Of a stretch of 64,000 nucleotides of DNA, positions 36,458 through 45,460 are shown one piece after another. A program made the translations under genes and the position numbers. The first letter of the stretch is position 1, and each line of letters opens with the position of its first letter. This stretch comes from Lacimicrobium alkaliphilum (GTDB lineage: Bacteria > Pseudomonadota > Gammaproteobacteria > Enterobacterales > Alteromonadaceae): contig NZ_CP013650.1 in NCBI RefSeq assembly GCF_001466725.1, forward strand, positions 3,782,001 to 3,846,000, in the 5' to 3' direction. Under the pieces are notes generated by a model. It was not told the origin of the DNA. It did no database searches and saw only the letters and a program-made list of their open reading frames with translations.

Positions 36458-39400
36458 ATGCATTCCATCAAAGCGCTTCAGAGTGTGTTCCGCCACCGCG
36501 ACTGGGAAAAGGGCCGCAGTATGTACCAGTCGGGCCATGTAGTGGATATCACTTATGATGAAGATTTAAATATGCTCAGCGGTGAAATCGAGAGTGAGCG
36601 TGGCGTCGGCATCTATGAGAGCTTTCTGGACTGGGGAATGAAGGATATCCTGTCAGACTGCAGTTGCCCGGTAGGCAGTTTTTGCAAGCATACTGCAGCC
36701 ATGGTACATGCGCTGCTGGCGCAACGACAGCAAAGTAAGGGCGCATCAGAGCGGGATATCTGCCACTGGCTGCAACAGCTTGAAGCCCCCCATAAAAAAT
36801 CGGCAGAGAATGAGGAAATCCTGCTGTATTTCCTCAATAACAGACAGGCCGGTGAGCTCAAAGGGGTGCAGGTAAGTGTAAAGAGCAGCCGCCGACTCAA
36901 ATCCGGCCAGCTCAGTAAGAGTCTGCGCGGGCAATATATCTCTGAGCATTTTCTGCGTTCAGCGTCACTGAGTGAACAGGACAGGCATCTGTGCACCGAT
37001 CTGCTGGCCGCCAAAAACCCCTTCGATATGGTGGAATCTTATACCTTGCTGGAGAAACTGGTGCAGACCGGCCGCTGTTACTGGCAAGGTATGGATAATC
37101 CTCCCCTGACGCTGGATAGAAACCGGCAAGCCCGCCTGCAATGGCAACACAAAGATAATTGCTACGCCCTTAAAGTAACAATCGACGGCAGTCCGCCTGC
37201 TCAGATGCTGCAATGTCTGCCTCAGGCCTATGTGGATACAGAGAAAATGCACCTCGGGAAGCTGGAATTTACCCTGCCGCCACAGAAAATCAAAGCCCTG
37301 TTAGCAGCACCATCGATGTCTGGCGAGCAACTCTCCCATGTCTGGCCTCAGGTGGAACAGCTGCTGGATACCGGGGAAGAACTTCCACTGCCAGAGGGCA
37401 TAAAGGCAACCCGGCCCCTGGCGCCGAAACCCAGGCTGGTTTTTATCTCACCGCCGAATAATCCGGACTCATCCAGAGTCGTACTCAGCTTTGACTATCA
37501 GGGTAAAATTATCAGCCCCCATAGTCGGGACACCCAACTTACCAGCAAGACGGGCGATCCCCTCTATCGCCATCAGGCCTTTGAACAACAGACCATAGAA
37601 AGGCTTACCGAAGCAGGATTTAAGCCAGTGGCCGCATATCAGCAGCATTGGAGAGCGCCGGATTTCGAACTCAGATTAAAAAAACAACAATGGTATCCGA
37701 TACTGCATCAACTGGTACCTGAGCTAAAAGCCGATGGCTGGCAAATTGAGTTTTCCCCTGACTTTCATTTTCAGTTGCTTGCATCTGAGGGCCATATCGA
37801 GGCTGAGTTTGAACAACAGGATAGTGACTATCTGTCACTGGCAATGAATATCGATGTTGATGGCCATAAGATGCCATTATTTCCCATATTGCACAGCGCT
37901 ATTGAGCAACTGCCGGCTGACCACTGGCAACAGGATCAAAGCCACAATGGGGAAGGTGAAAAAAGAATTGTCTATGTTGAACTGCAGCCCGGACAATGTC
38001 TGCCTCTGACGTTCGAGACCATTAAACCTCTGCTGGCACAATTTATTGAGCTGTTTATGCCGGGCCGGCTGAATAAAGACGGCAGTCTTACGCTGTCTAA
38101 GCATGTCAGCCACCACACTCTTAGCGTGCTGGATAGCCAGGGCATTGTCAGTCGCGGCGAGCAGGCATTGCGTAAAATGGCAGAGCGATTGCGTCATTTT
38201 GATGGTATCCGGCCCGTGCCATGCCCGGAAACCCTGAATGCCGAATTGCGCGAGTATCAGCAGACCGGGCTCAACTGGCTGCAGTTTTTACGTGAATACG
38301 AACTCGCCGGTATTCTTGCGGATGATATGGGGCTGGGGAAGACACTTCAGGCGCTGGCCAACCTCTGTATAGAGAAACAACAGGGCAGATTAACCACCCC
38401 GGCCATGGTACTGGCGCCCACCAGTGTCATTTTTAACTGGCAGGCGGAGGCGAAGCGCTTTGCACCAGAGCTCACAACCCGGGTAATCTGCGGCAATCAA
38501 CGTCAGCCTCTGTTGCAGGGCTTAGAGGCTGTGGATCTGCTGATCACCAGCTATGCATTGCTACCCAGAGATATTGGTAATTATCAGGATATCACTTTCC
38601 ACTACCTGATTCTGGACGAAGCCCAGTATATAAAGAATCCCAAAACCAAACTCTACACTGAATTACTCAGCCTCAGAGCCAGACATAAGCTGTGCCTGAC
38701 CGGTACACCAATGGAAAATCACCTGGGGGAACTCTGGTCACAGTTTAACTTTCTGCTGCCAGGACTACTTGGCAACCAGCAGCAGTTCAATCGCCTGTTC
38801 AGGAACCCGATTGAAAAACAACGGGACCACCAGCGTTTGCAGTTGTTAAGTGAACGTATTGCGCCTTTTATTTTGCGCCGCACTAAAGACAAAATTGCTA
38901 AAGAGCTACCCGCCAAAACGGAGATCATTCGCTACGTACAGATTGAGGGCAAGCAAGCGCAACTGTACGAGAATGTGCGGCTGGCGGTAGATGACAAACT
39001 GCGACAGGTGATTGCTGCCAAAGGTATGGCCAGGAGCCAGATAGAGCTCCTCGAGGCCATGCTCAAGTTACGCCAGGTGTGCTGCCATCCGTTGTTATTA
39101 CCTCAAAGCATGCACAAGAATGCTATCCAGTCAGCCAAGCTTGAATTACTGATGCAGATGCTGCCTGAACTGATTGAAGAGGGTCGGCGAATACTGGTGT
39201 TTTCACAATTTACGTCCATGCTGGCACTGATTGAACAGGCGCTGGAAAAAGCCGCCATCCCTTATGCAAAACTGACCGGCGCCAACCGTAACCGAGAGAA
39301 GATCATTAACAGCTTTAAGCGGGGTGAGGTGCCACTATTTTTAATCAGCCTGAAAGCCGGTGGCACCGGACTCAATCTTACTGAAGCGGATACGGTGATT

Positions 39401-39655
39401 CACTATGACCCCTGGTGGAACCCGGCGGTGGAGAATCAGGCCACGGATCGTATTCATCGTATTGGTCAGGACAAACCGGTATTTGTCTACAAACTGATTG
39501 TGGAAGGCTCCATAGAAGAAAAAATCCAGCAACTTCAGCAACAGAAGAGTCAGCTGGCGCAAGCCATATTGTCGGACAAACTTTCTGAGCGCAGTGAAAA
39601 ACTGGATCAGGATAACCTGCAAGCCTTGTTGCAACCATTGAGTCAGGGGCTCTGA
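36458..39655 (+). CDS. SWIM-domain SNF2-family helicase/ATPase
   Basis: A protein of about 1065 residues. A SWIM zinc finger lies at about 67-80 (CSCPVGSFCKH). A long middle region of unknown function follows. The C-terminal SNF2 motor (about 590-1050) has LADDMGLGKTLQALA (Walker A), LILDEAQYIKNP (DEAQ box), LTGTPMENHLGELWS, VFSQFTSMLALIE, SLKAGGTGLNLTEAD and DRIHRIGQDKPVFVYKL. Bacterial SWIM-SNF2 proteins are thought to remodel protein-DNA or RNA polymerase complexes; the actual target is unknown. ATG 36458 has ACAGG upstream; ATG 36410 would add 16 residues but has no ribosome site. It stands alone, with no defence genes beside it. Confidence 0.9.
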   Translation: MHSIKALQSVFRHRDWEKGRSMYQSGHVVDITYDEDLNMLSGEIESERGVGIYESFLDWGMKDILSDCSCPVGSFCKHTAAMVHALLAQRQQSKGASERDICHWLQQLEAPHKKSAENEEILLYFLNNRQAGELKGVQVSVKSSRRLKSGQLSKSLRGQYISEHFLRSASLSEQDRHLCTDLLAAKNPFDMVESYTLLEKLVQTGRCYWQGMDNPPLTLDRNRQARLQWQHKDNCYALKVTIDGSPPAQMLQCLPQAYVDTEKMHLGKLEFTLPPQKIKALLAAPSMSGEQLSHVWPQVEQLLDTGEELPLPEGIKATRPLAPKPRLVFISPPNNPDSSRVVLSFDYQGKIISPHSRDTQLTSKTGDPLYRHQAFEQQTIERLTEAGFKPVAAYQQHWRAPDFELRLKKQQWYPILHQLVPELKADGWQIEFSPDFHFQLLASEGHIEAEFEQQDSDYLSLAMNIDVDGHKMPLFPILHSAIEQLPADHWQQDQSHNGEGEKRIVYVELQPGQCLPLTFETIKPLLAQFIELFMPGRLNKDGSLTLSKHVSHHTLSVLDSQGIVSRGEQALRKMAERLRHFDGIRPVPCPETLNAELREYQQTGLNWLQFLREYELAGILADDMGLGKTLQALANLCIEKQQGRLTTPAMVLAPTSVIFNWQAEAKRFAPELTTRVICGNQRQPLLQGLEAVDLLITSYALLPRDIGNYQDITFHYLILDEAQYIKNPKTKLYTELLSLRARHKLCLTGTPMENHLGELWSQFNFLLPGLLGNQQQFNRLFRNPIEKQRDHQRLQLLSERIAPFILRRTKDKIAKELPAKTEIIRYVQIEGKQAQLYENVRLAVDDKLRQVIAAKGMARSQIELLEAMLKLRQVCCHPLLLPQSMHKNAIQSAKLELLMQMLPELIEEGRRILVFSQFTSMLALIEQALEKAAIPYAKLTGANRNREKIINSFKRGEVPLFLISLKAGGTGLNLTEADTVIHYDPWWNPAVENQATDRIHRIGQDKPVFVYKLIVEGSIEEKIQQLQQQKSQLAQAILSDKLSERSEKLDQDNLQALLQPLSQGL

Positions 39656-40015
39656 TCTGACACCGCAACCCATTAACAATTTAAAAACACTTGCATTACA
39701 AAAAGAAAAGCGCTAATTTTACATGAAAGCGCTTACATTTTGATTCTGTGAAGTTGATGGTTTTTACAGGGTAGCGCTGAATTCTGAGTAAAGTCTATTT
39801 AAAACAATATGTTGTGGATACGACTTAAGAGATAAAGCCATTTAAGCAGGGATTAAGGATTTGTCAGCTCAGAGCAAATTCCTGTAGCAAAATTTTTACA
39901 CAAGCTACAAACGGGATAATCAGGCTTGCAAGTATTGATCTTTTTTTTGACATACACTTGTAAGCGCTTACAAAACAAAACCAAAGAGCACGATGTATAC
40001 ACATCGGAGGGACAC
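39656..40015. other. Control region with multiple LacI-type sites upstream of the TonB receptor
   Basis: 360 AT-rich bases without a gene. The AGCGCT core occurs in GAAAAGCGCTAATT (39705-39718), TGAAAGCGCTTACA (39724-39737), a weak GGTAGCGCTGAA near 39770-39781 and the perfect TGTAAGCGCTTACA (39959-39972). A TTGACA (39947-39952) just precedes the last one, without an obvious -10. The first pair and the last site are about 235 bp apart, suitable for DNA looping by a tetrameric or paired LacI-type repressor. Confidence 0.65.
39959..39972. promoter_or_regulatory. LacI-type operator TGTAAGCGCTTACA (TonB receptor/halogenase locus)
   Basis: A perfect 14-bp palindrome (16 bp with flanking T and A) 43 bases before the receptor start. 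The same core occurs at 39724-39737, 51950-51963 and 58838-58851, all upstream of carbohydrate-linked genes. The LacI protein at 48100-49101, encoded in the GH1 operon, is its most likely binder. Confidence 0.78.
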
Positions 40016-42973
40016 ATGAAGCAAAACAGATTTAAAAGAACCCAACTGGCCAGTTGCCTGTCATTGATACTGGGCACCGGCATGGGCTCAGCCTATGCGC
40101 AGGAAAATCAGCCGGAAGCAAACAATGATGTGGTTGAGGTTATCGAGGTCTCAGGGATCCGCAGCAGTTTAATTCGCGCCATGGATGTCAAACGCGAAGG
40201 CAATGGCGTAGTAGATGCCATTTCTGCCGAAGACATCGGCAAGTTCCCGGATACTAACCTTGCGGAATCACTTCAGCGTATTACCGGTGTCTCCATTGAT
40301 CGTCAGAATGGTGAAGGCGCGCGGGTTACCGTTCGCGGCTTTGGTCCGGATTATAATCTGGTGACCCTGAACGGACGCCAGATGCCCACCTCCTCCATCG
40401 AAGCCACAACGGCATCGTCGTCACGCTCCTTTGATTTCGGTAATCTCGCCTCCGAGGGTGTTTCAGCCGTCGAAGTCTATAAAACCGGTCGTGCAGATAT
40501 CTCCACCGGCGGTATTGGTTCAACCATTAACATATTAACGACCCGCCCGCTGAATGCGCCGGGTATGCAGGCCACCTTCGGCGTCAAAGGAGTACATGAC
40601 ACCTCCAGCGAAGACGGCAGTGCACTGACACCGGAGCTTTCCGGTCTGTACAGCAACACCTTTGCTGACGATACGTTCGGTGTTTCTATCAGTGGTAGTT
40701 ACCAGAAACGTGAAAGCGGCAACCAACAAGCTAATACCGGTGGCTGGCATTCATTTTCTGGTGTCGCTGATCAGGATTGGGGTGCGGGTACGGCAGAGTG
40801 GGGTGGTATCCCTGACGGACCGGATTCAGGTCATATAAACCGCCCCAGTGAAGACTCTATTTACTCTGTACCTCAGAGCTTAGGTTATGCCTTTAATGAG
40901 GTTGAGCGCACTCGTACTAACGGTCAACTGGTGCTGCAATACCGCCCTGTTGACGATGTGACCGCAACTCTGGATTATACCTATTCAAAAAATGAGGTAG
41001 CGACCCAATTCCGGGATCTGTCTGGCTGGTTTAACTTCGGTCCTTCCACAGGTGAGTGGACCGATGGTCCCATTGCCTCGCCACTGGTTTACGCCGAACA
41101 AACGCCGGGGCTGTCCGATCTTGCCATGGGTGCGGGCGATTTTGCCTCTGCCAATGAGAACAAGTCTCTTGGCTTCAATCTTGAGTGGCAGGCCACTGAC
41201 AATCTGGAACTCGAGCTCGACGCTCATAGTTCATCTGCCGAATCCGGTCCCGACAGCCCCTGGGGCAGCAACAATGTATTAGGTACCGCAGCTTTTGTCC
41301 GTGCCGAGACCATTGGTCACTTTGATCAGGACTTCCCGGTACTGGAAATCGTCTATCCTGAAGGCTATACCGCACTGGATCCACAGGACATTCGCATTGC
41401 CGGTAGCTCCTTCAGAAACAGCTATATGCGCAGTGAAATCGACCAGTACCAGATCAAAGGCCGTTATACCTTTGATGAAGGCGTGCTCAGCAGCATAGAT
41501 TTCGGAGTGGGCAGCACAGATGTCGATAACCGCTCTGCCTTTTCTAACGTTCAGCGTGATACCTGGGGTGGTGTTGGCGAAGCCGGTGATTTCGACAGTT
41601 CATTCTGGCCAATTTCGTCCGTCGCCGACAGATTTGATATTCCCGGCAGTGGCAGCCCGAATCTGCAGAATGAATTTGCCGTGTTTGATTTTGAGACCGT
41701 CAGAGCCCGTGCAGCCGAGCTTTATCCTGTTGCCGGTGCCGGTGACTGTGGCAACGGTTTCTGCCCGTCTTCTGAGTACACTACCGACAGACGGACTCAG
41801 GAAGAGAATACCTACGCCTATTTCCAGGCCCATACTATGTTTGATATCGGCGATATGCCCGCCAATCTCTCTGCCGGTATCCGCTATGAAAAAACCGATG
41901 TGGCTTCTCAGGCGCTGGTCCCGACCTACACCAATATTGGCTGGGTAGCTGCCAATGAGTTTACACTGATTGGTAATGGTGAACAGGAGTTCACGGATCT
42001 CAAAGGTGATTATGATTACTACCTGCCCAACCTGAACTTTGATGTTGAGCTGACCATGGACATAAAAGCCAGGTTCTCTTACAGCAAAACCATTGGTCGT
42101 CCCAGCTATGGTGATATCCAGGGTGGTCTGACGGTTAATCAGTTGGTTCGTATCGATGGTGGTACGGGCTCCCGCGGTAACCCCAATCTGTTACCCCTTG
42201 AGTCAAATAACTACGACCTGTCACTGGAGTGGTACTACGATGAGGGCAGCTATGCGTCTATTGGTTATTACCGTAAAGACGTAAAGAACTTTATCGGTAC
42301 CTCCATTATTGAAGAACCGGTGTATAACCTGCCTCACCCGGCTCAGGGTTCCCGCTACGCTGAAGCCGTTGATGCGTTGGGCAGTATGGATGCAAATCTG
42401 ATTCGTGATTACATCATCGAGAACTATCCGGATTCCGTGGACGGTGACATGATTTTGGGTATCGCAGGTGATGATGCGCCGGCAAACTTTGATATCACCA
42501 TTCCGGTCAATGACAAAGAAGCGGAACTGGATGGCTGGGAAGTGGCCGTTCAGCACCTGTTTGGTGACAGCGGCTACGGCATCATTGCCAACGCGACTAT
42601 TGTTGACGGTGATATCAGTTACGATGACTTCAGCCTGGAGCAGCAGTTTGCCCTGATAGGCTTGAGTGACTCGGCTAACCTGATTGGTTTCTACGACAAA
42701 GATGGTTTCCAGATTCGTCTGGCCTATAACTGGCGCGACAAATTCCTGTCTGCTACCGGGCAGGCCACAGGTGCACACCCAGCCTACGTGGAGGAATACG
42801 GTCAGTGGGATATGAATGCCAGCTATGAGGTGAATGAAAACCTGACGCTCTTTGTCGAGGCGATTAACATCACCGACGAGTACGGCCGTTCCCATGGTCG
42901 AGCCGAAGAGCAGGTGCTGAATGTAACCCAGACAGGCCCGCGTTATAACATCGGCGCACGCTACAAGTTCTGA
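40016..42973 (+). CDS. TonB-dependent receptor, carbohydrate-locus type
   Basis: A 985-residue receptor. Signal peptide to about residue 28 (GMGSAYAQE); plug with VIEVSGIRSSLIRAMDVKR, VVDAISAEDIGKFPDTNLAESLQRITGVSIDR and ARVTVRGFGPDYNLVTLNGRQMP, the pattern of the large proteobacterial family linked to oligosaccharide uptake; the barrel ends GPRYNIGARYKF. ATG 40016 has GGAGGG seven bases upstream. LacI operators precede it and a strong terminator follows. It is probably the outer-membrane port of the second sugar regulon, importing beta-glucan fragments for the GH3/GH1 enzymes, though no binding data can be read from sequence. Confidence 0.93.
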   Translation: MKQNRFKRTQLASCLSLILGTGMGSAYAQENQPEANNDVVEVIEVSGIRSSLIRAMDVKREGNGVVDAISAEDIGKFPDTNLAESLQRITGVSIDRQNGEGARVTVRGFGPDYNLVTLNGRQMPTSSIEATTASSSRSFDFGNLASEGVSAVEVYKTGRADISTGGIGSTINILTTRPLNAPGMQATFGVKGVHDTSSEDGSALTPELSGLYSNTFADDTFGVSISGSYQKRESGNQQANTGGWHSFSGVADQDWGAGTAEWGGIPDGPDSGHINRPSEDSIYSVPQSLGYAFNEVERTRTNGQLVLQYRPVDDVTATLDYTYSKNEVATQFRDLSGWFNFGPSTGEWTDGPIASPLVYAEQTPGLSDLAMGAGDFASANENKSLGFNLEWQATDNLELELDAHSSSAESGPDSPWGSNNVLGTAAFVRAETIGHFDQDFPVLEIVYPEGYTALDPQDIRIAGSSFRNSYMRSEIDQYQIKGRYTFDEGVLSSIDFGVGSTDVDNRSAFSNVQRDTWGGVGEAGDFDSSFWPISSVADRFDIPGSGSPNLQNEFAVFDFETVRARAAELYPVAGAGDCGNGFCPSSEYTTDRRTQEENTYAYFQAHTMFDIGDMPANLSAGIRYEKTDVASQALVPTYTNIGWVAANEFTLIGNGEQEFTDLKGDYDYYLPNLNFDVELTMDIKARFSYSKTIGRPSYGDIQGGLTVNQLVRIDGGTGSRGNPNLLPLESNNYDLSLEWYYDEGSYASIGYYRKDVKNFIGTSIIEEPVYNLPHPAQGSRYAEAVDALGSMDANLIRDYIIENYPDSVDGDMILGIAGDDAPANFDITIPVNDKEAELDGWEVAVQHLFGDSGYGIIANATIVDGDISYDDFSLEQQFALIGLSDSANLIGFYDKDGFQIRLAYNWRDKFLSATGQATGAHPAYVEEYGQWDMNASYEVNENLTLFVEAINITDEYGRSHGRAEEQVLNVTQTGPRYNIGARYKF

Positions 42974-42991
42974 TAGTCAGCGTCCAATAAT

Positions 42992-43018
42992 AAAGAGCCG
43001 CTTTTGCGGCTCTTTTAT
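42992..43018 (+). terminator. Rho-independent terminator after the TonB receptor
   Basis: A perfect 10-bp stem (AAAGAGCCGC at 42992-43001 and GCGGCTCTTT at 43006-43015) with a TTTT loop, ending in a T-rich tract. It lies 19 bases after the receptor stop and before the halogenase cassette, so the cassette is either expressed by read-through or from its own promoter in 43019-43140. Confidence 0.85.
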
Positions 43019-43143
43019 TCTCGTACAGCAAGATCCATCAGATTAGCGTATTCCGGTCTGAGTAACTTAATCTGATTTGGATTTTCAACAGTAAAGGCTT
43101 CAGGTCGTATTGACCCCGGCGCAAAAGCGGGTAAGTTGTCACT

Positions 43144-44712
43144 ATGCAAAATAGTAAAATTCGCGTTGTAGTGATCGGTGGGGGCACAGCAGGCTGGTTA
43201 ACTGCTAACCTGCTGGCAGCCGATCATGACACCGGGGAAAATGGCAACCTGGACATTACTCTGGTCGAATCTCCCGATATCAAAACCATCGGCGTGGGTG
43301 AAGGCACCTGGCCCTCCATGCGCACAACATTGGAGCGTATCGGCCTGTCTGAAACCGACCTGATTTGTGAGTGTGATGCCAGCTTTAAACAAGGTTCTTT
43401 GTTTAAAAACTGGTATAGCGCCGATGACAGCGATCACTACTACCATCCCTTCAGCCTGCCAGCTGGTTATCAGCAACTGGAGTTCAGCCGCTTCTGGCAG
43501 CAACACCGTAAAAATGTTGATTTTGCCAGTGCTGCAACGCCGCAGGCCAGTATCTGTCGCCGGGGGCTGGCCCCGAAACAGCTGTCTACGCCGGAATATG
43601 CCTTCATACTTAACTATGGGTATCACCTGAATGCTGAGAAATTTGTTGAACTTCTGACCCGTCATGGCAAAAAAAAGCTGGGCATTCGTCATATGCAGGA
43701 CAAGGTAACAGACATTCTCTGGCCTGAGCATTGCGACAAACAACAGAGTCCCATCAAAGCGGTCAGGACAGAGAAACAGGGGTTGCTGGAAGCCGATCTT
43801 TTTATTGATTGCAGTGGCTTTAGCGGCCTGCTGATAGGTAAACATTATCAGATACCCATGCGCAGTGTGCAGGATGTGCTGTTTAATGACCGGGCGCTGG
43901 TGTTACAGGTTCCGTACCAGGATGAGCAGGCACCCATCCAGTCCTGCACGCTTTCAACCGCGCAGCAAAATGGCTGGATCTGGGATATTGGTCTGTCTTC
44001 GCGTCGTGGTGTTGGCTACGTGTATGCCAGCGCCTACGAGCCACAGGCTGATGCTGAAAAGCGCTTACGGGACTATGTTGCCCGGGATAGGGGCGAACAG
44101 GCCGCCAGCAAGGCTGAACCCCGTGAGTTGAGGTTCAATTCAGGGTATCGCCAGCAATTCTGGAAACATAACACCGTAGCAGTTGGCCTCAGTGCCGGTT
44201 TTATCGAACCCCTGGAAGCCTCGGCGCTGGCGTTAATAGAAATGTCAGCACGCTTTATCAGTGATAATTTAAACGCCCTTGAGCAACATATGCCCCTTGT
44301 CAGTGAGCGCTTTAATCATCGTTTTTCTTACCACTGGCAGGGCATCGTTGAGTTTCTTAAGCTGCATTATTGTCTGTCGGCACGTGAAGATAGCGCATAC
44401 TGGCGTGATAACCGTAAAAACCTTAGCGACTCCCTGGAGCAGAAGCTGATGCTGTGGCAGCACCAGTCACCCTCTGTCTATGACAAGCCTCTGGCTGAAG
44501 AGTTGTTCCCTGCAGCGAGCTTTCAATATGTCTACTATGGTATGCAGGGCGCAACAACCTTCGCGCCGCAACGCAGGCAGTCACAACAGGCTGACCAGGC
44601 CGAACAACTGCTGCAGGAGAATCAGCATAAGATCCAGAGAATGACTCAGGCTCTGCCTACCAACAGAGCTTTGATTAATGACATAAAACAACAGGGGCTT
44701 CGCCGCCTGTAA
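43144..44712 (+). CDS. Flavin-dependent tryptophan-halogenase-family protein (first copy)
   Basis: A 522-residue protein of the PrnA/RebH superfamily. The FAD-binding VVIGGGTAGW is at about 9-18, GVGEGTWPSM at about 50, a lysine in the position expected for the catalytic Lys (SFKQGSLFKNW, about 81) and FIEPLEASAL with the expected catalytic Glu at about 354. The flavin-halogenase motif W-x-W-x-I-P is altered to WIWDIG (about 278). No flavin reductase is nearby. Members of this group beside TonB receptors in Alteromonadales, Caulobacter and Xanthomonas mostly have unknown substrates; one or two act on small indoles in vitro. It starts the four-gene cassette with SapC, cupin and the second copy. 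Confidence 0.88.
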   Translation: MQNSKIRVVVIGGGTAGWLTANLLAADHDTGENGNLDITLVESPDIKTIGVGEGTWPSMRTTLERIGLSETDLICECDASFKQGSLFKNWYSADDSDHYYHPFSLPAGYQQLEFSRFWQQHRKNVDFASAATPQASICRRGLAPKQLSTPEYAFILNYGYHLNAEKFVELLTRHGKKKLGIRHMQDKVTDILWPEHCDKQQSPIKAVRTEKQGLLEADLFIDCSGFSGLLIGKHYQIPMRSVQDVLFNDRALVLQVPYQDEQAPIQSCTLSTAQQNGWIWDIGLSSRRGVGYVYASAYEPQADAEKRLRDYVARDRGEQAASKAEPRELRFNSGYRQQFWKHNTVAVGLSAGFIEPLEASALALIEMSARFISDNLNALEQHMPLVSERFNHRFSYHWQGIVEFLKLHYCLSAREDSAYWRDNRKNLSDSLEQKLMLWQHQSPSVYDKPLAEELFPAASFQYVYYGMQGATTFAPQRRQSQQADQAEQLLQENQHKIQRMTQALPTNRALINDIKQQGLRRL

Positions 44713-44728
44713 CTGTTTCGGAGCATCC

Positions 44729-45448
44729 ATGAGCCAACACGTATTACTCAACAGTGAAAATCATCGAAACATCCGTGTTCGAACGCAGCGCAGAGCCGAA
44801 CTGGGTGATAATCAGATGTTTGCCGTCACCTTTGTCGAAGAACTGCGCACCATCCAGGCCCACTACCCTGTATTTTTCCAGAAAGATCCACAAAGTGGAG
44901 AGTTTCAGTGTGTTGCTCTGTTAGGATTTGAGCAGGGTGAGAACCTGTTTCTGACGGAACAGGGCTGGGATGCCCCCCATATACCTGTGCTCATCGAGCG
45001 CCTGCCTTTCTTAATCGGTATGCAGAACAAAGGTGGCGAGCAGGAACGGGTAGTGCATATTGATATGGACAATCCCAGAGTCAATGAAGAAGAAGGCGAA
45101 GCCCTGTTTAATCAGTTCGGCAGTCCCACCGAATACCTTCAGCGTATCTCTGCCCTGTTGGAAGCCACCCACCTGGGTTTGCAGGAGAACAAATCCTTTA
45201 TTGGCATGCTCAATGAGCTGACCTTGATTGAGTCATTCAGCCTGGATGTGGAGCTTAACAATGGCAGTCAGCATCAGCTGCTGGGTTTTTACACCATCAA
45301 CGAGGATAAACTGGCACAATTGTCGGGGGCTCAGTTACAGATGTTGCACGAAAAAGGCTATCTGCAGGCGTTGTATATGATTCTGGCCTCCCATTCTCAT
45401 CTCAAAGACCTGATCGCCCGTAAAAACCAACGGCTCGAACAAGTTTAA
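44729..45448 (+). CDS. SapC-family protein
   Basis: A 239-residue soluble protein of the SapC family (named after a Campylobacter S-layer locus, not the Sap ABC permease). Recognisable stretches are VTFVEELRTIQAHYPVFFQKD, VALLGFEQGENLF, IPVLIERLPFLIGM and MLNELTLIESFSLDVEL. There is no signal peptide or membrane segment, so it is cytoplasmic. It has no known catalytic residues and no established function. It starts 16 bases after the first halogenase and 12 bases precede the cupin gene, the arrangement repeatedly seen with TonB receptors in marine gammaproteobacteria. Confidence 0.88.
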   Translation: MSQHVLLNSENHRNIRVRTQRRAELGDNQMFAVTFVEELRTIQAHYPVFFQKDPQSGEFQCVALLGFEQGENLFLTEQGWDAPHIPVLIERLPFLIGMQNKGGEQERVVHIDMDNPRVNEEEGEALFNQFGSPTEYLQRISALLEATHLGLQENKSFIGMLNELTLIESFSLDVELNNGSQHQLLGFYTINEDKLAQLSGAQLQMLHEKGYLQALYMILASHSHLKDLIARKNQRLEQV

Positions 45449-45460
45449 CGGGCACCAAAG

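Noticed and set aside
36458..39655. SWIM-SNF2 helicase as part of a phage-defence island
   Set aside because: The flanks are a binding protein and a TonB receptor; no nuclease, methylase or other defence gene is linked.
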